From Druceiella hillmani (Eukaryota; Arthropoda; Insecta; Lepidoptera; Hepialidae), in contig JAYKKI010000139.1 of assembly GCA_039881145.1 (NCBI GenBank), positions 3,158,501-3,222,500 on the forward strand: DNA of 64,000 bases, written 5' to 3'. The notes beneath the pieces were generated by a model. That model ran no database searches, was not told the origin of the DNA, and worked only from the letters and a program-made list of their open reading frames with translations. Positions 48,951 through 62,940 of the stretch are shown in pieces (position 1 is the stretch's first letter; every line of letters begins with the position of its first letter). The translations under genes and the position numbers were made by a program.

Positions 48951-49249
48951 TACCTAATTTGCACATGCGATTTCCAGACTCCGTTAGAAAAAGAGCTTCT
49001 TTTACTACCAGGTTACTCAACTTTTCTTCTCAGATGCGCCGACTTCAACTAGGATCACAATCAGTACTACATCTTCTGACAGACCTGTGCCAAGATGTGG
49101 TTAACCGGCTAAACATGGCAGAAGCTAGGACAATCCCGTCTAGCGGGGTTACAATGGGGGTGCCGATTGCACATGTAGATTTATTCAGAATACTGAATAC
49201 CTCCCGATATACTTCAACTTGGTTACCACCTGTACCCTTCACAACCTGA
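48951..49249 (-). other. Unassigned coding-like segment with splice-like borders
   Basis: GC-richer than its flanks. On the minus strand a TTGACCTCTTTCAG acceptor-like sequence precedes 49249, and a TTAG/GTAAAT donor-like site follows about 48951. The frame between reads VVKGTGGNQVEVYREVFSIL and then STCAIGTPIVTPLDGI, but stops occur at about 49045 and 49027, so the second half is not open. The plus strand also has a 108-aa open frame here. No family recognised. An old pseudo-exon or eroded transposon are the likeliest readings. Confidence 0.25.
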
Positions 49250-49736
49250 AAGAGGTCAATAAGTAAGCCATCTCCGTGGCTACACACTGCAAGTTCTCGG
49301 TTTGATGTGGAATTCGGACATGGAAATTAACTGAAATTATGTAATTAAAAGTAATTGTCTTGCATAGATTTTATTCCATATAGACGTATTTAGTTAGATG
49401 GTTTATTATTGTAATTTTATGTCATTTTCTAACAGATTTCATAATTGCTTTTTTGGGATCAATATCTGACAGATTGATCTCAAACAAGATGGTGATTAGT
49501 ATATAAATAGGTTTATTGGTGAAATTCCAAAAAGTTTAAAAAAAATCATTTGATTTATTATTTTAGTTGCGTTAATATGTGATGGGCAGTGATAGATATT
49601 CCAAAAATGGGCTCTCTGAAATATCTTATTATCTATCACTTGTAGTCCAGTTTCGTGGAGAACGTCGTTTTAAAATGGAACATAATTTTTTCTTTAATTC
49701 ATTGAATCTTAATAATGTATAAAAGTAATTTATATA

Positions 49737-50673
<937 letters not shown>

Positions 50674-50676
50674 TAT

Positions 50677-50698
50677 GTATATATATATATATATATAA

Positions 50699-50777
<79 letters not shown>
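50677..50777. repeat. (TA)n microsatellite between two transposons
   Basis: TA dinucleotides with several G, AA or C interruptions, directly joining the two elements. Confidence 0.97.
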
Positions 50778-50782
<5 letters not shown>

Positions 50783-52368
50783 TCTTTTGCATAAAAAACG
50801 GGCGGTTTTGATTTTGTCATATTATTAACAAAATATTATTTATTAAGAGGTTATATTTATGGTAATTGTTACTAGCAGGTCTAGTGTATTCTGACACATA
50901 AAACGAATGTTCTAAATTTGAAATTTATTCTTGACAAAAACGTATTTTTTGGCGGTAAATGAAATCCAACTCTTATTAAGTTCTTTTTCTTTTGTTACGC
51001 TTTTATTTTAACGAATAAATTTTAATTGAATTTCTTCTATTTGCTGCATTAGTTCACTTCTGTTTGCTTTTCTCAGTAGGGTTGAAAAAACGATATTAGC
51101 TAATGAAATTGTTGCGCTGCTTAAAGAAGGCTGTATCCAATGTTACGTGTCTCAGTAGTATAATGTTTACCGTTTCACAGTCCAAAGGACCTGGCAACGA
51201 CACAAAGAAACCGGCTCCGTCAGTAGAAGGCCCGGTTCTTTAAGAAAACGATGCACTGAGCCACGGGACGACCGCTTCATAGTCAGTCAAGCGTTACGAT
51301 ATCATTAAGTTACGTACGTGGATCTCAAACAGAACCTCGAGGACGTCAGAAGTACACGAGTAAGCCTATCTATATATCTGAGTCAGAAGGAGACTTCAGG
51401 CCGTCAATATACCTACCTAGCAGCTCGGGGCCCTACATTGCTCCGTGAGCATCGAGTTGCCAGATTGAGATACGCTCAAAATTTTTCGTCATGGATTCAA
51501 CAAGACTGGAATAGTGTTTTATTCTCCGATGAAGTTTGTATATTTATTAGTGCCAAGGATCGATGTCGGCGAGTCTAATGAAGATCCGGAGAACGCTTCG
51601 CAGAAGTGTGCTTTGAGGAAATCACTCCTTACGGTGGAGGCTCCGTAATGTTTTGGGCTGGTATTAACTCAGATGATCGTACCGAGTTAGTTTTTATTGA
51701 AAATGACACACTTAATGCACAAAGGTACTTAACAGAAGGTCTTATTCCTCATGCCCAACCCGCATTAACAGCAGTTGGAGGCGACTCCATTTTTATGGAC
51801 GACACCGCTCGCATCCACCGCTCTAGAGACATTGATGCGTATATGCAGGAGGCGAGAATTCGTCGGTTAGATTGACCAGCTAGAAGTCCCAACCTCAACC
51901 CGATAGAACACATATGGGATAATCTCAAACAATGCGTCAGAGCCGTAAAACCATCTCCAGAAAACATTCAAGACCTTAAAAATGTGATCGTCGCTGAATG
52001 GGAACGTATTTCTCAGGAAATGATATAAAACGTAGTCGAAAGAATGCCTAGCAGATTAAGCGAATTGATTTTAGCTAGAGTAGGTCATACTCGTTACTAA
52101 ATTTTCAAATTTTATGTTAAATTAATAAAAAATATTCAAAAATATACTTTAGCCATTTTTAATGTACCAGAATGAAAACGCTCGTCTGTGGATTTTCCAT
52201 CTTTTTTTTATTTATTTGCATTTTTAATGACTGAAGTAGGTAAAAACGATATCTGAATAATAAATAACAATATTCTCATCATATCAACATATCGAATCCA
52301 TCAAATAACAATAAAATTACTCTGATGTGATTCATTCGTCTAAGTGCCCGTTTTTTTTGCTAGAGTGT
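50778..52368 (+). mobile_element. Tc1-like DD34E transposon, nearly full length, inactivated
   Basis: Ends match as TIRs: left CACTCTTTTGCATAAAAAAC then GGGC (50780-50803); right, reverse-complemented, CACTCTAGCAAAAAAAACGG then GC (ending at 52367). Both abut TA, the Tc1 target. One continuous frame from about 51063 to TAA at 52098-52100 encodes the transposase: helix-turn-helix QYNVYRFTVQRTWQRHK, GSVSRRPGS linker, SVLFSDE (first Asp, 51528), FMDD (second Asp, 51801), SPNLNPIEHIWDNLK (catalytic Glu, 51906). The spacing Asp-Glu is 34 residues, diagnostic of Tc1. The frame has no indel but six in-frame stops (51156, 51306, 51576, 51579, 51873, 52026), several explicable as C-to-T or G-to-A changes (for example a lost Trp at 51873). 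The usual Asn after the second Asp is Thr. Inactive. Confidence 0.95.
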
Positions 52369-52430
52369 ATTTATATATATATATATATATATATTCATTC
52401 GTCTAAGTGCCCGTTTTTTTTGCTAGAGTG

Positions 52431-52482
<52 letters not shown>
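52331..52482. repeat. Duplicated transposon end plus (TA)n
   Basis: A segment starting TTCATTCGTCTAAGTGCCCG and ending AGAGTGTATTTATATA occurs twice, at 52331 and 52394, 63 bp apart and identical. Each copy is followed by a TA run, the first to 52393 and the second to 52482. The first is the Tc1 right end; the second is an extra tandem copy. Confidence 0.95.
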
Positions 52483-52485
<3 letters not shown>

Positions 52486-52489
52486 CTTA

Positions 52490-52790
52490 CTATGTGTTTT
52501 ACTTACTACTTTTATGAAAATATGGCAAATTTCTCGAAAACTATGATCAGCACAATATTTTTCTAGTGCACGCTAGGTAATTTCCAGTACCGCCATTTTT
52601 CAATTATTTTTATTTCGGTACTAGCGAGAAGGTGGGGTGTGGATAAGGCATATTGTTACAGCCATTTCAAATGTAATATTTTGGTCATGTAGTGTACATT
52701 TATTATTACCATACAGATCCCGTACGCTCGGTTGATCTCATCATAATTCCATAGGGCATTATTTATATTTTATTTATGTATATAACATAA
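52490..52790. other. Noncoding spacer
   Basis: No gene or repeat recognised between the transposon nest and the 145-bp array. Confidence 0.5.
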
Positions 52791-52792
52791 TA

Positions 52793-53205
52793 TATAAACA
52801 CTCATAGTAAAAAAAAAATATTGCAAAATTTGCTGAATTATAGACAAATGGTAACGCAAGACAAAAACGCAAAGAAAGGAAAGAATTTTAAAAAACCTTC
52901 CTTGCATGAATGTCGAAAACTTGTTTTCAAAATACAGTTTATGCACCCATAGTAAAAAAAGAAATGTTCCAAAATTCACTGAATTATAGACAAACGTTAA
53001 CACAAGACGAAAACATAAAAGGAAAAAAAAATTGAAAGACTTTTCTTACATAAATATCGAAAACTTATTTTGAAAATGCAGCTTATACACTCGTAGTAAA
53101 AAGAAATAAATATCACAAAATTCACTGAATCATATACAAAGGGTAATACAAGATGAAAACATAAAAAGGAAGAATTTTCGAAAGATCTTTCATAATATTA
53201 AATAT
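52793..53205 (+). repeat. Three-copy tandem repeat, about 145-bp unit
   Basis: Units start with ACTCATAGTAAAAAA at 52800, ACCCATAGTAAAAAA at 52945 and ACTCGTAGTAAAAAG at 53089. Each continues with ATTCACTGAATTATAGACAA, ACACAAGACGAAAACATAAA and CGAAAACTTATTTTGAAAAT (the last block missing from the third copy). Copies differ by scattered substitutions and small indels. Confidence 0.92.
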
Positions 53206-53209
53206 AGCT

Positions 53210-54605
53210 AGAATTAAAGTAATTTTTAGTTAAAATTTTATTTGGAATATTAATACAACGAAAGGCTAAATAGATAAGTACCTTTAGCTATTTCTTAAAC
53301 AAACTGAAGAATTCGACTTTTTTTTGGGAAGTAAAACTTGAATATAAACCTTTATTTATCAATATGCACCGTCACATTGAAATACAAATCTGTATTCATT
53401 CGAGTCGAGATACGTGCGCCATTAAATCAAATACGACGTTTAGTCTAAGAGAAAAGTATTTTTTTTACATTTCTGCAAACAAATACATGATATGTTTAGC
53501 TACTACCAATGTGGATTTATTTCTGTCAAATCCTGAACATTTAAAGTGGTTTCTATTCCATGTAGTGGAAGTAATTAATTGTAGTGAGTTGTGAAAAAAA
53601 TAACACGGAGGGTTTTAGCGACTCATTTGTAAATACATCCAAAAAATAAAAATCGGATATTTTGATTAAAGATTTACCACACCGACATGAAATGAAAGAG
53701 CCAATTCGAATTACAACAGATTCAACATTCAAAATTAATTCATGTTTGATTTCATAAATCGCTTGGATATGGTTACATCATTGAAATTAATTTCGTTTTC
53801 TTCGTTGCTCGTATTCCTTTTAATTTGAAGTTTTTGAAATACGAAAGTAATTATTTCGATTGAAAAATAAATCCAGCGGTCACTCGCTGGAGTACGGTTA
53901 CTCTATTTATTTTTAATGCGAAATAATTAGATTAATTGGAATTATTTTGGCTTCTTGTCTTACGAAAAAAAGTGCAAATAATCTTCGTGTAAGAAAATTC
54001 TATTTACAAATTATATTTTAGAAGTATTAAAATAATATAAAAATTTACTCTAATGTAACCATTAAGTATTTGTCAAATGTATCATCAAATAATTTATTCG
54101 ATCATTTAATCGAATTAGAGTATTTATATCTGCATGTAAACAAATCCATTAATATTTTCAAGGCTGTACGGGACATGAGAAGTAATATTAAATACTTGAA
54201 ACCTTTATTGGGTAACAAATTTTAACCATTATATGTATAACGTAAGTGAACTAAACACTGAATGATTTATAAAAAGAAATAGGGATTAATCCATTTTTAA
54301 TAAATAGATGAAAAACAACATCTTCCATAGCAATACTAAACTTTATAGCAATAAAAAAATTAGTTCGTCTATCAGTTTTATTAGATAAGTGCTGTGTTAT
54401 CAATGTACGCATGGAGGATGATAAAAATGCAGTTTGGTGTTCGATAATGTTATCGAGTGTAACAGCAAAATACTTGTTTTTTGAACTACCGATATTAAAG
54501 CTAGCTGCGCCTATGTTTCGAGAGAGTTTTAAATTGGTTTAAGAGGGCAATTAAAAAACACGAAACGGATTATAAAAATATATAATTATTCAAGGATTTT
54601 ACAAC
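53210..54605. other. Noncoding stretch
   Basis: AT-rich, no supported gene. The 76-aa plus-strand frame at 53364 has no family motif. Confidence 0.45.
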
Positions 54606-54609
54606 TGAA

Positions 54610-54735
54610 CTACAGATGGCGCCCTCCGTCATTTCATAAAAAAGATGGATGACATTAATGTGATCTGCTGCTGTACCATAGATGGCGCTTTATGAAATTT
54701 CTTTTGCTACTGCTTCATAGATGTCGTCCTATCAA
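54610..54735 (+). promoter_or_regulatory. Cluster of AGATGGCGC motifs
   Basis: CAGATGGCGCC (54613), ATAGATGGCGC (54678) and the eroded ATAGATGTCGTCC (54718) lie within about 110 bp, in an otherwise CG-poor region. The core resembles sites bound by insulator or YY1/Pho-type zinc-finger proteins (GGCGC and AGATGGC cores), but repeats of a short dispersed element would look the same. Confidence 0.3.
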
Positions 54736-54739
54736 ATAT

Positions 54740-57700
54740 AATCGAAAATTCAGATATTTTTAAAACACATATTGTATATAAATTATATGGTTTCTAACAG
54801 GAAATTTAATTTATTTCACTGCTTTTGAATATATATTTGACCCGCATTTCTCGCTCTCAAAAAATAGGAATATGTAGGTACGCTTCACGAAATCTACTAC
54901 CGAAATCATCACAACTTCGAAAATATTTAAGATATCACTATGAAATAAAATTGATAAAAAAACAAATTTGCTTCCACGATCATCATAATAACCCTGAAAC
55001 TAATTAGGCCTAAAGTAAGTACCAATACCTTCATTAGTTTTAAGGTCAAATACTCATATACACAGACAGACAGAAAAAAGTATTTTAACGATAGATTCGT
55101 TTTAGTAATTGAATACCCAAATGGAAAAATTATTTAAAGGCTGAAAATTCATAAATCTTACAGGCATTTCCATTTTAATTATGTGAATTGATAGATGTTC
55201 ACTTTATGAATTGTTGTGAGTTAATGTCAAATATTAATATCAATGTTTACGAAAACGAGGGCTACAAAATGAAATAACGGATGTCTTTTATGCTTAGATA
55301 TATTAAAAAAATACACCCTAGTTCAATGAATTGGAACTAACCCAGATTTAAGCATTTTTCCGTTACACACAAGTAAAGAAATAGTTAACATTTGCTAACC
55401 GTGGGGTATATCTATTTTTAAGAAATTTTAGGATCTATTTCAGTGGAAAAGTTTGAAAAGGATGTACACAACCTTTTAGTTTTTACTATTTTAAACTTTT
55501 GTAAATGAAATTTAATAAATAAATGCTTTATGTGGAATCCACTTAAAATTTAATGAAATCTTCATTACTTTTTAATATATCTCATACATGTAAAATAAAA
55601 ATTAATATGTTTTGCACATCTCCTCGTTTGGAGTATTTTTGTATAATTCATTTCAAATGGAAGTGAGGTTTCATTTATCATTTTTTGTTTTAAGGTTTTG
55701 GTTGTGAAATATCAAGCTTCAAAATTAGGTGCAACATATATTTCTCCACTCTGACTTTTGACCACGGGACGATTTGAGTTCTGTTTCACCACATCTTTTG
55801 AAAGGTTTTGATATAGGAAATATTAGCACATTTGTCAGTTGTATCATAGAGGGTTGACGAGCAAGAGACCTATAAATGTCACGACGTCGCAATAGCGCCG
55901 GGTGCGAGATGGAAAATCATTCCATAGGTAAAGTTTAAAATCAAAACTTCTGTGCAAGGGGAGTCCCAAAAAAACATTAAATTTTTATCTACGTTGTGCA
56001 TGAAGAATAAAATAAACAACATCACACATTTGTTCCTCTTTTTTAAAGCATTAGGCAAAAGGTTGGAATAATAATCGATTGTAAGTGGATAAAAAATGTT
56101 TTTATTAAATTTTCTTTTTACATGCGGCAAAAGTAAATTGTTCGAGTTGCTTCGTATTTAGTAAATCAATCGATTTACTTTATATATAATGTATCATTTC
56201 AATGATCATGTCATAAACACTCCTTATTTGTAGTAGGATTTTATGAAACATAGTTGTAGCCGTATTGTTGAGAAATCCGCATGGTTTTTCTTAGATATCG
56301 TTCTTATCAGAAACGCAGAAATTTGAAAATGACACCAGAAATAGAGCACATTAATCTGCGTATATTTTGGTTGCGTTATATGCGAATATGTGCAAGTCAG
56401 CATGCTCATCACAATGACTTTCAAGTTTCTACGTCAAATATTACCTAATATAAAGATGCCGCTTTGTCCCTTTTGTGACATGTAATTTTAAAACTAGTTT
56501 TACTAAAAGTTTACTCAAAGTTGTTGGAAAACCAAAGCTGAGATTATAAAATTTTTACGTTAGATATTTCATTTTCATGTCTATGAAAAACTTAATAGCA
56601 GGCATATTTACGTGGTAAGAAATAATACTAATATTTTTAAATTGTTTAATAGTAATATTATGTAAAACAAAAGATTTTTATGTACCTAAATGTGAATGAA
56701 ATCCTCGTAGGGCGAATTCCACATATATTTAACCAGTTTTATTTTGAATAAAAAGGATCATGGATACTTTGTTTCCTCGTCACAAAATGAAAGCGCCTTT
56801 CCTATAAAAATCCCGAATTTCAATGGAACTAGCATGACAGAAAACAAACTAACCAATTTACTTCTTAAACAATTTACATTACTTATTTGACTAACAAAAT
56901 GAGTCCAAGAAGACCTGTTTCTCCTAAACCTTAATCTTTTCCCTTCTTTGTATCTTCTTTATTCACCCTCGGACATGTTTGTAACTTGTATTATAATTTT
57001 TTTTTTAATTTGTAAGTGTACTATTATTATTTTATATTATAATTTCTCCTACCAACTAACAACACATTTTTGTAATCATTTTATGTTGATTAACGAGTGA
57101 TTTCTTCTGCAGTAATAAGTCCGCCATAGGTTCTTTTTGTTAAAGTTGTCAATAAATTAACATTTTATTATATTAGTAGGAAATAAATAAATATTATATT
57201 TTTGATGCGATCTTTATAATTTGTATACTGCTGAAAATACAACAAAATTGGTAATCTCCTACATTGTTAGAGAATATTATATCGGTAATATATATTGACT
57301 AGATAAAATTGGTTTGGGACAATATAAATTAGAATATATATGTATCAAGATACTGGTTATTAAGCATTTAAATATTCTAATCTTATGCAACCTAGTTGAA
57401 TATAAGACTTCTATAAATCTTCTACAATTCCAACAATACATTAACTTTGGCCAAGAAAAGCAATGCGATGCATAGAAAAATTGTTGCTTGTTGTAATATT
57501 AATGAGAATTTTCAAATATAAGCGGGAAGAATAAAATTTGAATATATGAGTTGCTATCAAAGACTAGTAAGAATTAAATATCTATTTGCATAGTTCAAGC
57601 TAAAAATCAAATTTGAATTTTTCCACAAGAGAAAATGGAAACATTTCACGATATTGTTAACGTGACTAGATTTACATAAGTACATGACGAATTTTCCCAC

Positions 57701-58095
57701 GCACGAATCATCTTATAAGATATATTTTCAGGTAATGAAAGAAAATTGCCACTCGAAACCTTTTTGTAACGATATAATACTTTCTAAAGCGCTCAGAATT
57801 GTTGTATTAATAAATACTGAGGTATATTTTAAGGACATTTTTGCAAACTGATTTATTGATGATATAAAAAGGAAATGGGGAAGAAGAAAACGCACATGAA
57901 TGCATATCAGCTTGATATTGATTCTATTTGTAATTCGAATGAAAACACAATAACATGAAATTTTGAATAGTTGTAAATAGCGGATTATGATTTTTGAAAC
58001 AGAAAATTGTATTTAGCAGTAACTATATTTTTAAAAACTGTGGCTCCGTGTACTACATAAAATGATAATAATTTGCATAAAATATAATATTATTT
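54740..58095. other. Noncoding stretch
   Basis: No supported gene, RNA or structured repeat. Frames at 54825, 55879 and 56224 are short and A/T-driven. Confidence 0.45.
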
Positions 58096-58099
58096 TAAA

Positions 58100-58260
58100 A
58101 AGGTGAAATTTGTTTGTTATTTGTCTGTTTCTTTGTAGGGAGTAACCTCTAGAACTTCCAAACCGATTCTAAAAATTATTTCAGTAGAAGGAAGCTATTT
58201 TATCCTTGACTAACATATATGATATTTAATTTTTACAGAAATAAGTTTTCAGGGCAAAAT
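58100..58260 (+). repeat. Dispersed insect repeat, GTCTGTTTCTTTGTAGGG type
   Basis: GTCTGTTTCTTTGTAGGGAG, then AACTTCCAAACCGATTCTAA, then TTATTTCAGTAGAAGGAAGC and TTGACTAACATA follow the order of a very common unclassified insect repeat (TTTGTAGGG...CTGAACCGATTT...TTTCACTG...AAGCTA...GTGACATA). Confidence 0.5.
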
Positions 58261-58493
58261 CTCGACGTTTTTAAATAAAGTTGGAGGAAAACAAGCCGCT
58301 GACTATTTCATCGGCGTGTGCTGGCCAAATGGTTGGATACACGTAAAAAATGTACTACACAAAATATTAGTCGTTTTTAGATCTACACTATGGCAGTGAC
58401 ACCATTTATCTAGCTTTGTTATTTAATTTACAAATACTAATTTTTTAAAATTAATTGATGTTTATAAGACTACGTAATTTTATTATTTATATG

Positions 58494-58603
<110 letters not shown>

Positions 58604-58604
58604 A

Positions 58605-60705
58605 AACAGAGAAATGCTCAGAATTAAATTCATAGAAATAAATATAACAACTGTAAAATATCAGTATATTTATGCAAAATTTCTGTAGGTCCACAAAAAC
58701 AGCGACCATTACACCATATTTATTAGAAATAAAGATAAACTCGCTGTATCCACGACTCGTGTCTCATTAAGTTAATATATATTTTAAATACGCATCTACA
58801 ACAAAATATCAAGTGACTTGCAAGAATTATCAGTAAATGAATTCAAAAGCATAAACAAGCAAACAAACAAATTATAACATCACTTAGAAGATAAAAAAGC
58901 TTGGTACTAAATACATGGAGTATTTAATATTAAATAACAAACGTAAAACACTCACGCATAATATTTATGTTATTGTGTCTATAGAATTTATAAAATTTTT
59001 CTGGTTTTTACTTATTTAAAGAGCGTGTAAATGCCTTAGTTGGTGACCTAGACTAGGACATAGGCAAGATATTTGTGGAAAAATATTTCGTTCTCGCGGA
59101 AAATATATAATTAAATTATTGGTTGGCAGTATTGTTTTATCTTAATATAATAATATATATAAATGTATATATAAAAAAAATAATTTTTCAAGTCAGTTGC
59201 ATTTTATACGGAAACGATAAAATGTCTGGTATTAAGAAGTTATTTACACTAACGTCTTTCAAAATATATATATTGGTATTATTAGTCCTTTCTTTATTAC
59301 AAGAACCAAAGGAACGTACAATTATTTCGTTCTGGATGTAAATCAGTATATATCGACATTCTAAACCAGCAAGTAGTGGGTAAAAAGGAGTAAAGAGATT
59401 TGTCTAAAGTAGGATCTAGCATGTGACAGAAAAATTCTAGAATTAAGACTGGAAGCTAGATGACATAGGTAAAATGTTTGTAAATTGAGGGATGTGAGAA
59501 ACCCAGGGCTGAAAACTATGCAACTATAACGAGAGACCTGCACCAACCAGTGGAATGACGAATACACAAAGACAGTGAAAGAATATTGTGTGAAAGTTAT
59601 AAGCGTATAAGTTTAGGATCGATGGGTTTTTTTATTTCGGATCAATCTTTTTCGTCAAATTTCAGTCTGGCTATAAATTAAAATTAAGTAATAAATTATT
59701 TGATGTTTCTATTATTTATTGGACAAAGCAATCAGTTAATATAACTTTAGTACCTTGAAATTGGAAAAAAAAACTCTGTGGGTTGTTAAAAATTTCTGCG
59801 GGTCGTTAAAATAAACCATTTAATTTCTGCGTAAAATATTTAAAATTTGCCGCTTTATGACTATTTTTAAATACAGTATTTATTTAGTTATATGAATGAA
59901 AAGTAATTACGACATTAAATTCTTCTGAATATGCATCCAGGTAAAAAGTGCGAAGCATTTTAAATTCACGTACAACTAACTTAGTATAAATAAAGATTCG
60001 ATATAAACCATCTGAAATAGAACATTAATTGCCAAATTAAGGCATAAAATATAATAATTCAATATTGCTCTCAATAGACAATTGCCACTTGAACTACGAT
60101 AATGCTAACGTAATAGTCCAACTAACTCAATATTTACTGTCTTAGTTTAACAATTATTTGTATCATAGTCACAGTTATTTATTACTCGCAAGTGACTATT
60201 AGCAAAAGCCACAATTAGTAATTAACGGGATATTAATTAAGGTAATAAGGTCAAAATTATAGATGTTTATAATAGTACGTTTACAGAAATTTATCCATTA
60301 TTAATGCTTAATTATTCGTAATTAATAAACGTGAGTCAACTGTTATTTTAAATGTTTTTTTTTTCGTTTTCCGTTATTAATGATTAACTTTTGGCTTACG
60401 TACATGTACTATACATGAATGATGCAAGATGTATTTTGAAAGATTCTGTCAGTTTATCAGGTAGGTAACATGACTCTTTACTCCAAATTCCGATAATTTA
60501 TTGGCACAAAAATATTATTCTGCCTACATAAAATATTGCGAGTAAAGTATATTGAAAGGTATTTGTAAGCTAACAAGGCGACTACACAAATTACTTAACA
60601 TAAGAAATAACAAACGACAGTACGATAATGTTTGCCAATATGGAAAAAATATCAAATTAACCTTGCAAACGTTACATACGTTTCAATTCTCATAAAATAT
60701 ATTTT
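58605..60705. other. Noncoding stretch
   Basis: AT-rich, no gene or structured repeat recognised. Confidence 0.45.
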
Positions 60706-60709
60706 TTGA

Positions 60710-60870
60710 ATATTAAATTTATTTGCCGTTAAATTTGTAGAAATTCATTGTCACTTAACATTTATTAAAAAGTAAATGAAACTACGTGATATAATATTAT
60801 ATCTACTGTGTTGAAATTATTAACAACAACCTAGGTTTCCTTGTATGACAACATCTTCCGGTGGGCAATA
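60710..60870 (-). repeat. Hammerhead-bearing terminal repeat, copy E, 3' of the Penelope-like remnant
   Basis: On the minus strand: CCACCGGAAGATGTTGTCAT, then ACAAGGAAACCTAGGTTGTTG, then the AGTAGATATAATATTATATC tail, then the family end (ACAAATTTAACGGCAAATAA). The catalytic core has substitutions (CTGAAGA to CGGAAGA, stem II mispair), so this copy would be weak or dead. It lies about 400 bp past the GIY-YIG remnant in the same orientation. Confidence 0.75.
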
Positions 60871-61259
60871 TGAAGGAGATTAACCCGTACAAAATTTCCA
60901 GTGGCATTTAAATGTTATACAAGACAAGAGCGGGAGCGGGATTTGAGTGAGTTTTCCCTCTTTTTACATTAGTGACTTTATAGTGGGTTAGCAGTATGAT
61001 TTATGTTATATTCTAGAAAGTTATAAAATGTACAAGTATTTTAGAGAGGGTAATAAATTAATTTGATGCTATTTTATGAGGTTATGCAATGTGAAGGAAT
61101 TATTGATGTTTGGTACAAGGTTATATAACTAATTATATGTATCTCCTATTTTGTTATCTTATTTAACGTAAATACTTAGATGTAAGACCGGGCTGAAATA
61201 ATTTGAATTGCGCTACAGTATCAATGTTGTCACAGTATCAAATTTGTAACCATATTATG

Positions 61260-61740
61260 TCTAGTAGATATTGGGTATGAGTGATGGTATTTTATTGAGT
61301 TGTTCATTTAATAATTAACTTTGGTGTCGTTTATATGTCTGTTTATTTCTAATGTTACTAGGATGTTGAGTTTATTGCCTTCTGTATTTATTTGTAATAA
61401 ATAGAGAGCATTGCAGGTATGAGGATGATAAATATTTTTAATTAAATGTTGCAAAATGAGATGTATTTGGTTTGTTCTTTCACCAACTAGGAATTTGGTC
61501 TTTGTATCTGGTAGTAAAATATTTTCCTGTTTGACCAAAATATACGCTATTATACGTTGCATTCAAGTTTATAAATGTCACTTTCTTTATATATATCACT
61601 TCTTTCTTTGTTATTAATAAGAATTTTTCCCAAGTTATTTAAACTTCTAAAGGTACACGTGGTATTATTTACATTTTCATTATTAGTTAAGAGTTCCCTT
61701 GTTTGTGATGGATTTGTAATAAACTTTGTTATTATGTGGT
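61260..61740 (-). pseudogene. Penelope-like element, GIY-YIG endonuclease remnant
   Basis: Read on the minus strand: FRSLNNLGKILINNKERSD (the linker before the endonuclease), DIYKLEC (GIY motif, Gly lost), VYFGQTGKYFTTRYKDQIPS (the YIG motif with GQTGR-F-TRYKEH), NKPNTSHFATF. In a second frame come LQHLIKNIYHPHT, LLQINTEGNKLNILVTLEIN (the KG-KLN-LE-LEI block) and LLNEQLNKIPSL. The order is exactly that of the C-terminal GIY-YIG domain of Penelope-like retroelements. A stop (near 61485) and a frameshift interrupt it. The reverse-transcriptase domain was not found upstream. The remnant is followed by hammerhead repeat copy E and preceded, beyond 62.3 kb, by family terminal sequence. Confidence 0.85.
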
Positions 61741-61744
61741 AAGA

Positions 61745-62349
<605 letters not shown>

Positions 62350-62364
62350 TATTTATATATTTAA

Positions 62365-62412
62365 TATTGAATATATTTGGCGTTATTTTGTAGAAATTCA
62401 TTATTCACTATT
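62365..62412 (-). repeat. Isolated Penelope-type tail
   Basis: TTGAATATATTTGGCGTTAT then TTTGTAGAAATTCATTATTC, nearly identical to the tail of copy A (18661-18703) and copies B and E. In minus sense it lies upstream of the GIY-YIG remnant, where a 5' terminal repeat would be expected. Confidence 0.65.
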
Positions 62413-62414
62413 AA

Positions 62415-62930
62415 TTTAAACTTATTTTTACTGAAATAATTTTTTTAACATCTAAATAAAATAACTAAATAATATAATTAGACAACATTGATACTACAGT
62501 ACTCTTCAAATTGTATCAGCCTAAATACATATATAAATATAAGTATATATAAATAAAAAATAAAAATTAAAAGAAATAAATAAATAAATATATGAATAAA
62601 TAAAACGGGAGATATGTAGAATTATTGTATTACCTTGTCCTTACTTTCAGATACCCTTTCTCTTGTATAAATATATTACCGATAATAACTTCCATTTAAT
62701 TTTATTACATACACCGGAACATTTGCATTGTATAACTTCACATAATAACAACAATTGAATTTATTACCCTCACTAAAATACTGGTATACCGTATAACTCT
62801 CGGAAATATTATAAAACCCACACCGCGCCCCTGCAATAAACTCATTAACATAAGCAGTGGTAAATCCCGTACAAACCCGGCTTCCGCTATTGTGTTTGAA
62901 TAATATAAATGCTGTTGGATGTTCCTAAGA
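62415..62930. other. Noncoding stretch
   Basis: No gene recognised. AAATA/AATAA-rich near 62545-62600. Confidence 0.45.
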
Positions 62931-62940
62931 GTTAATCTTT

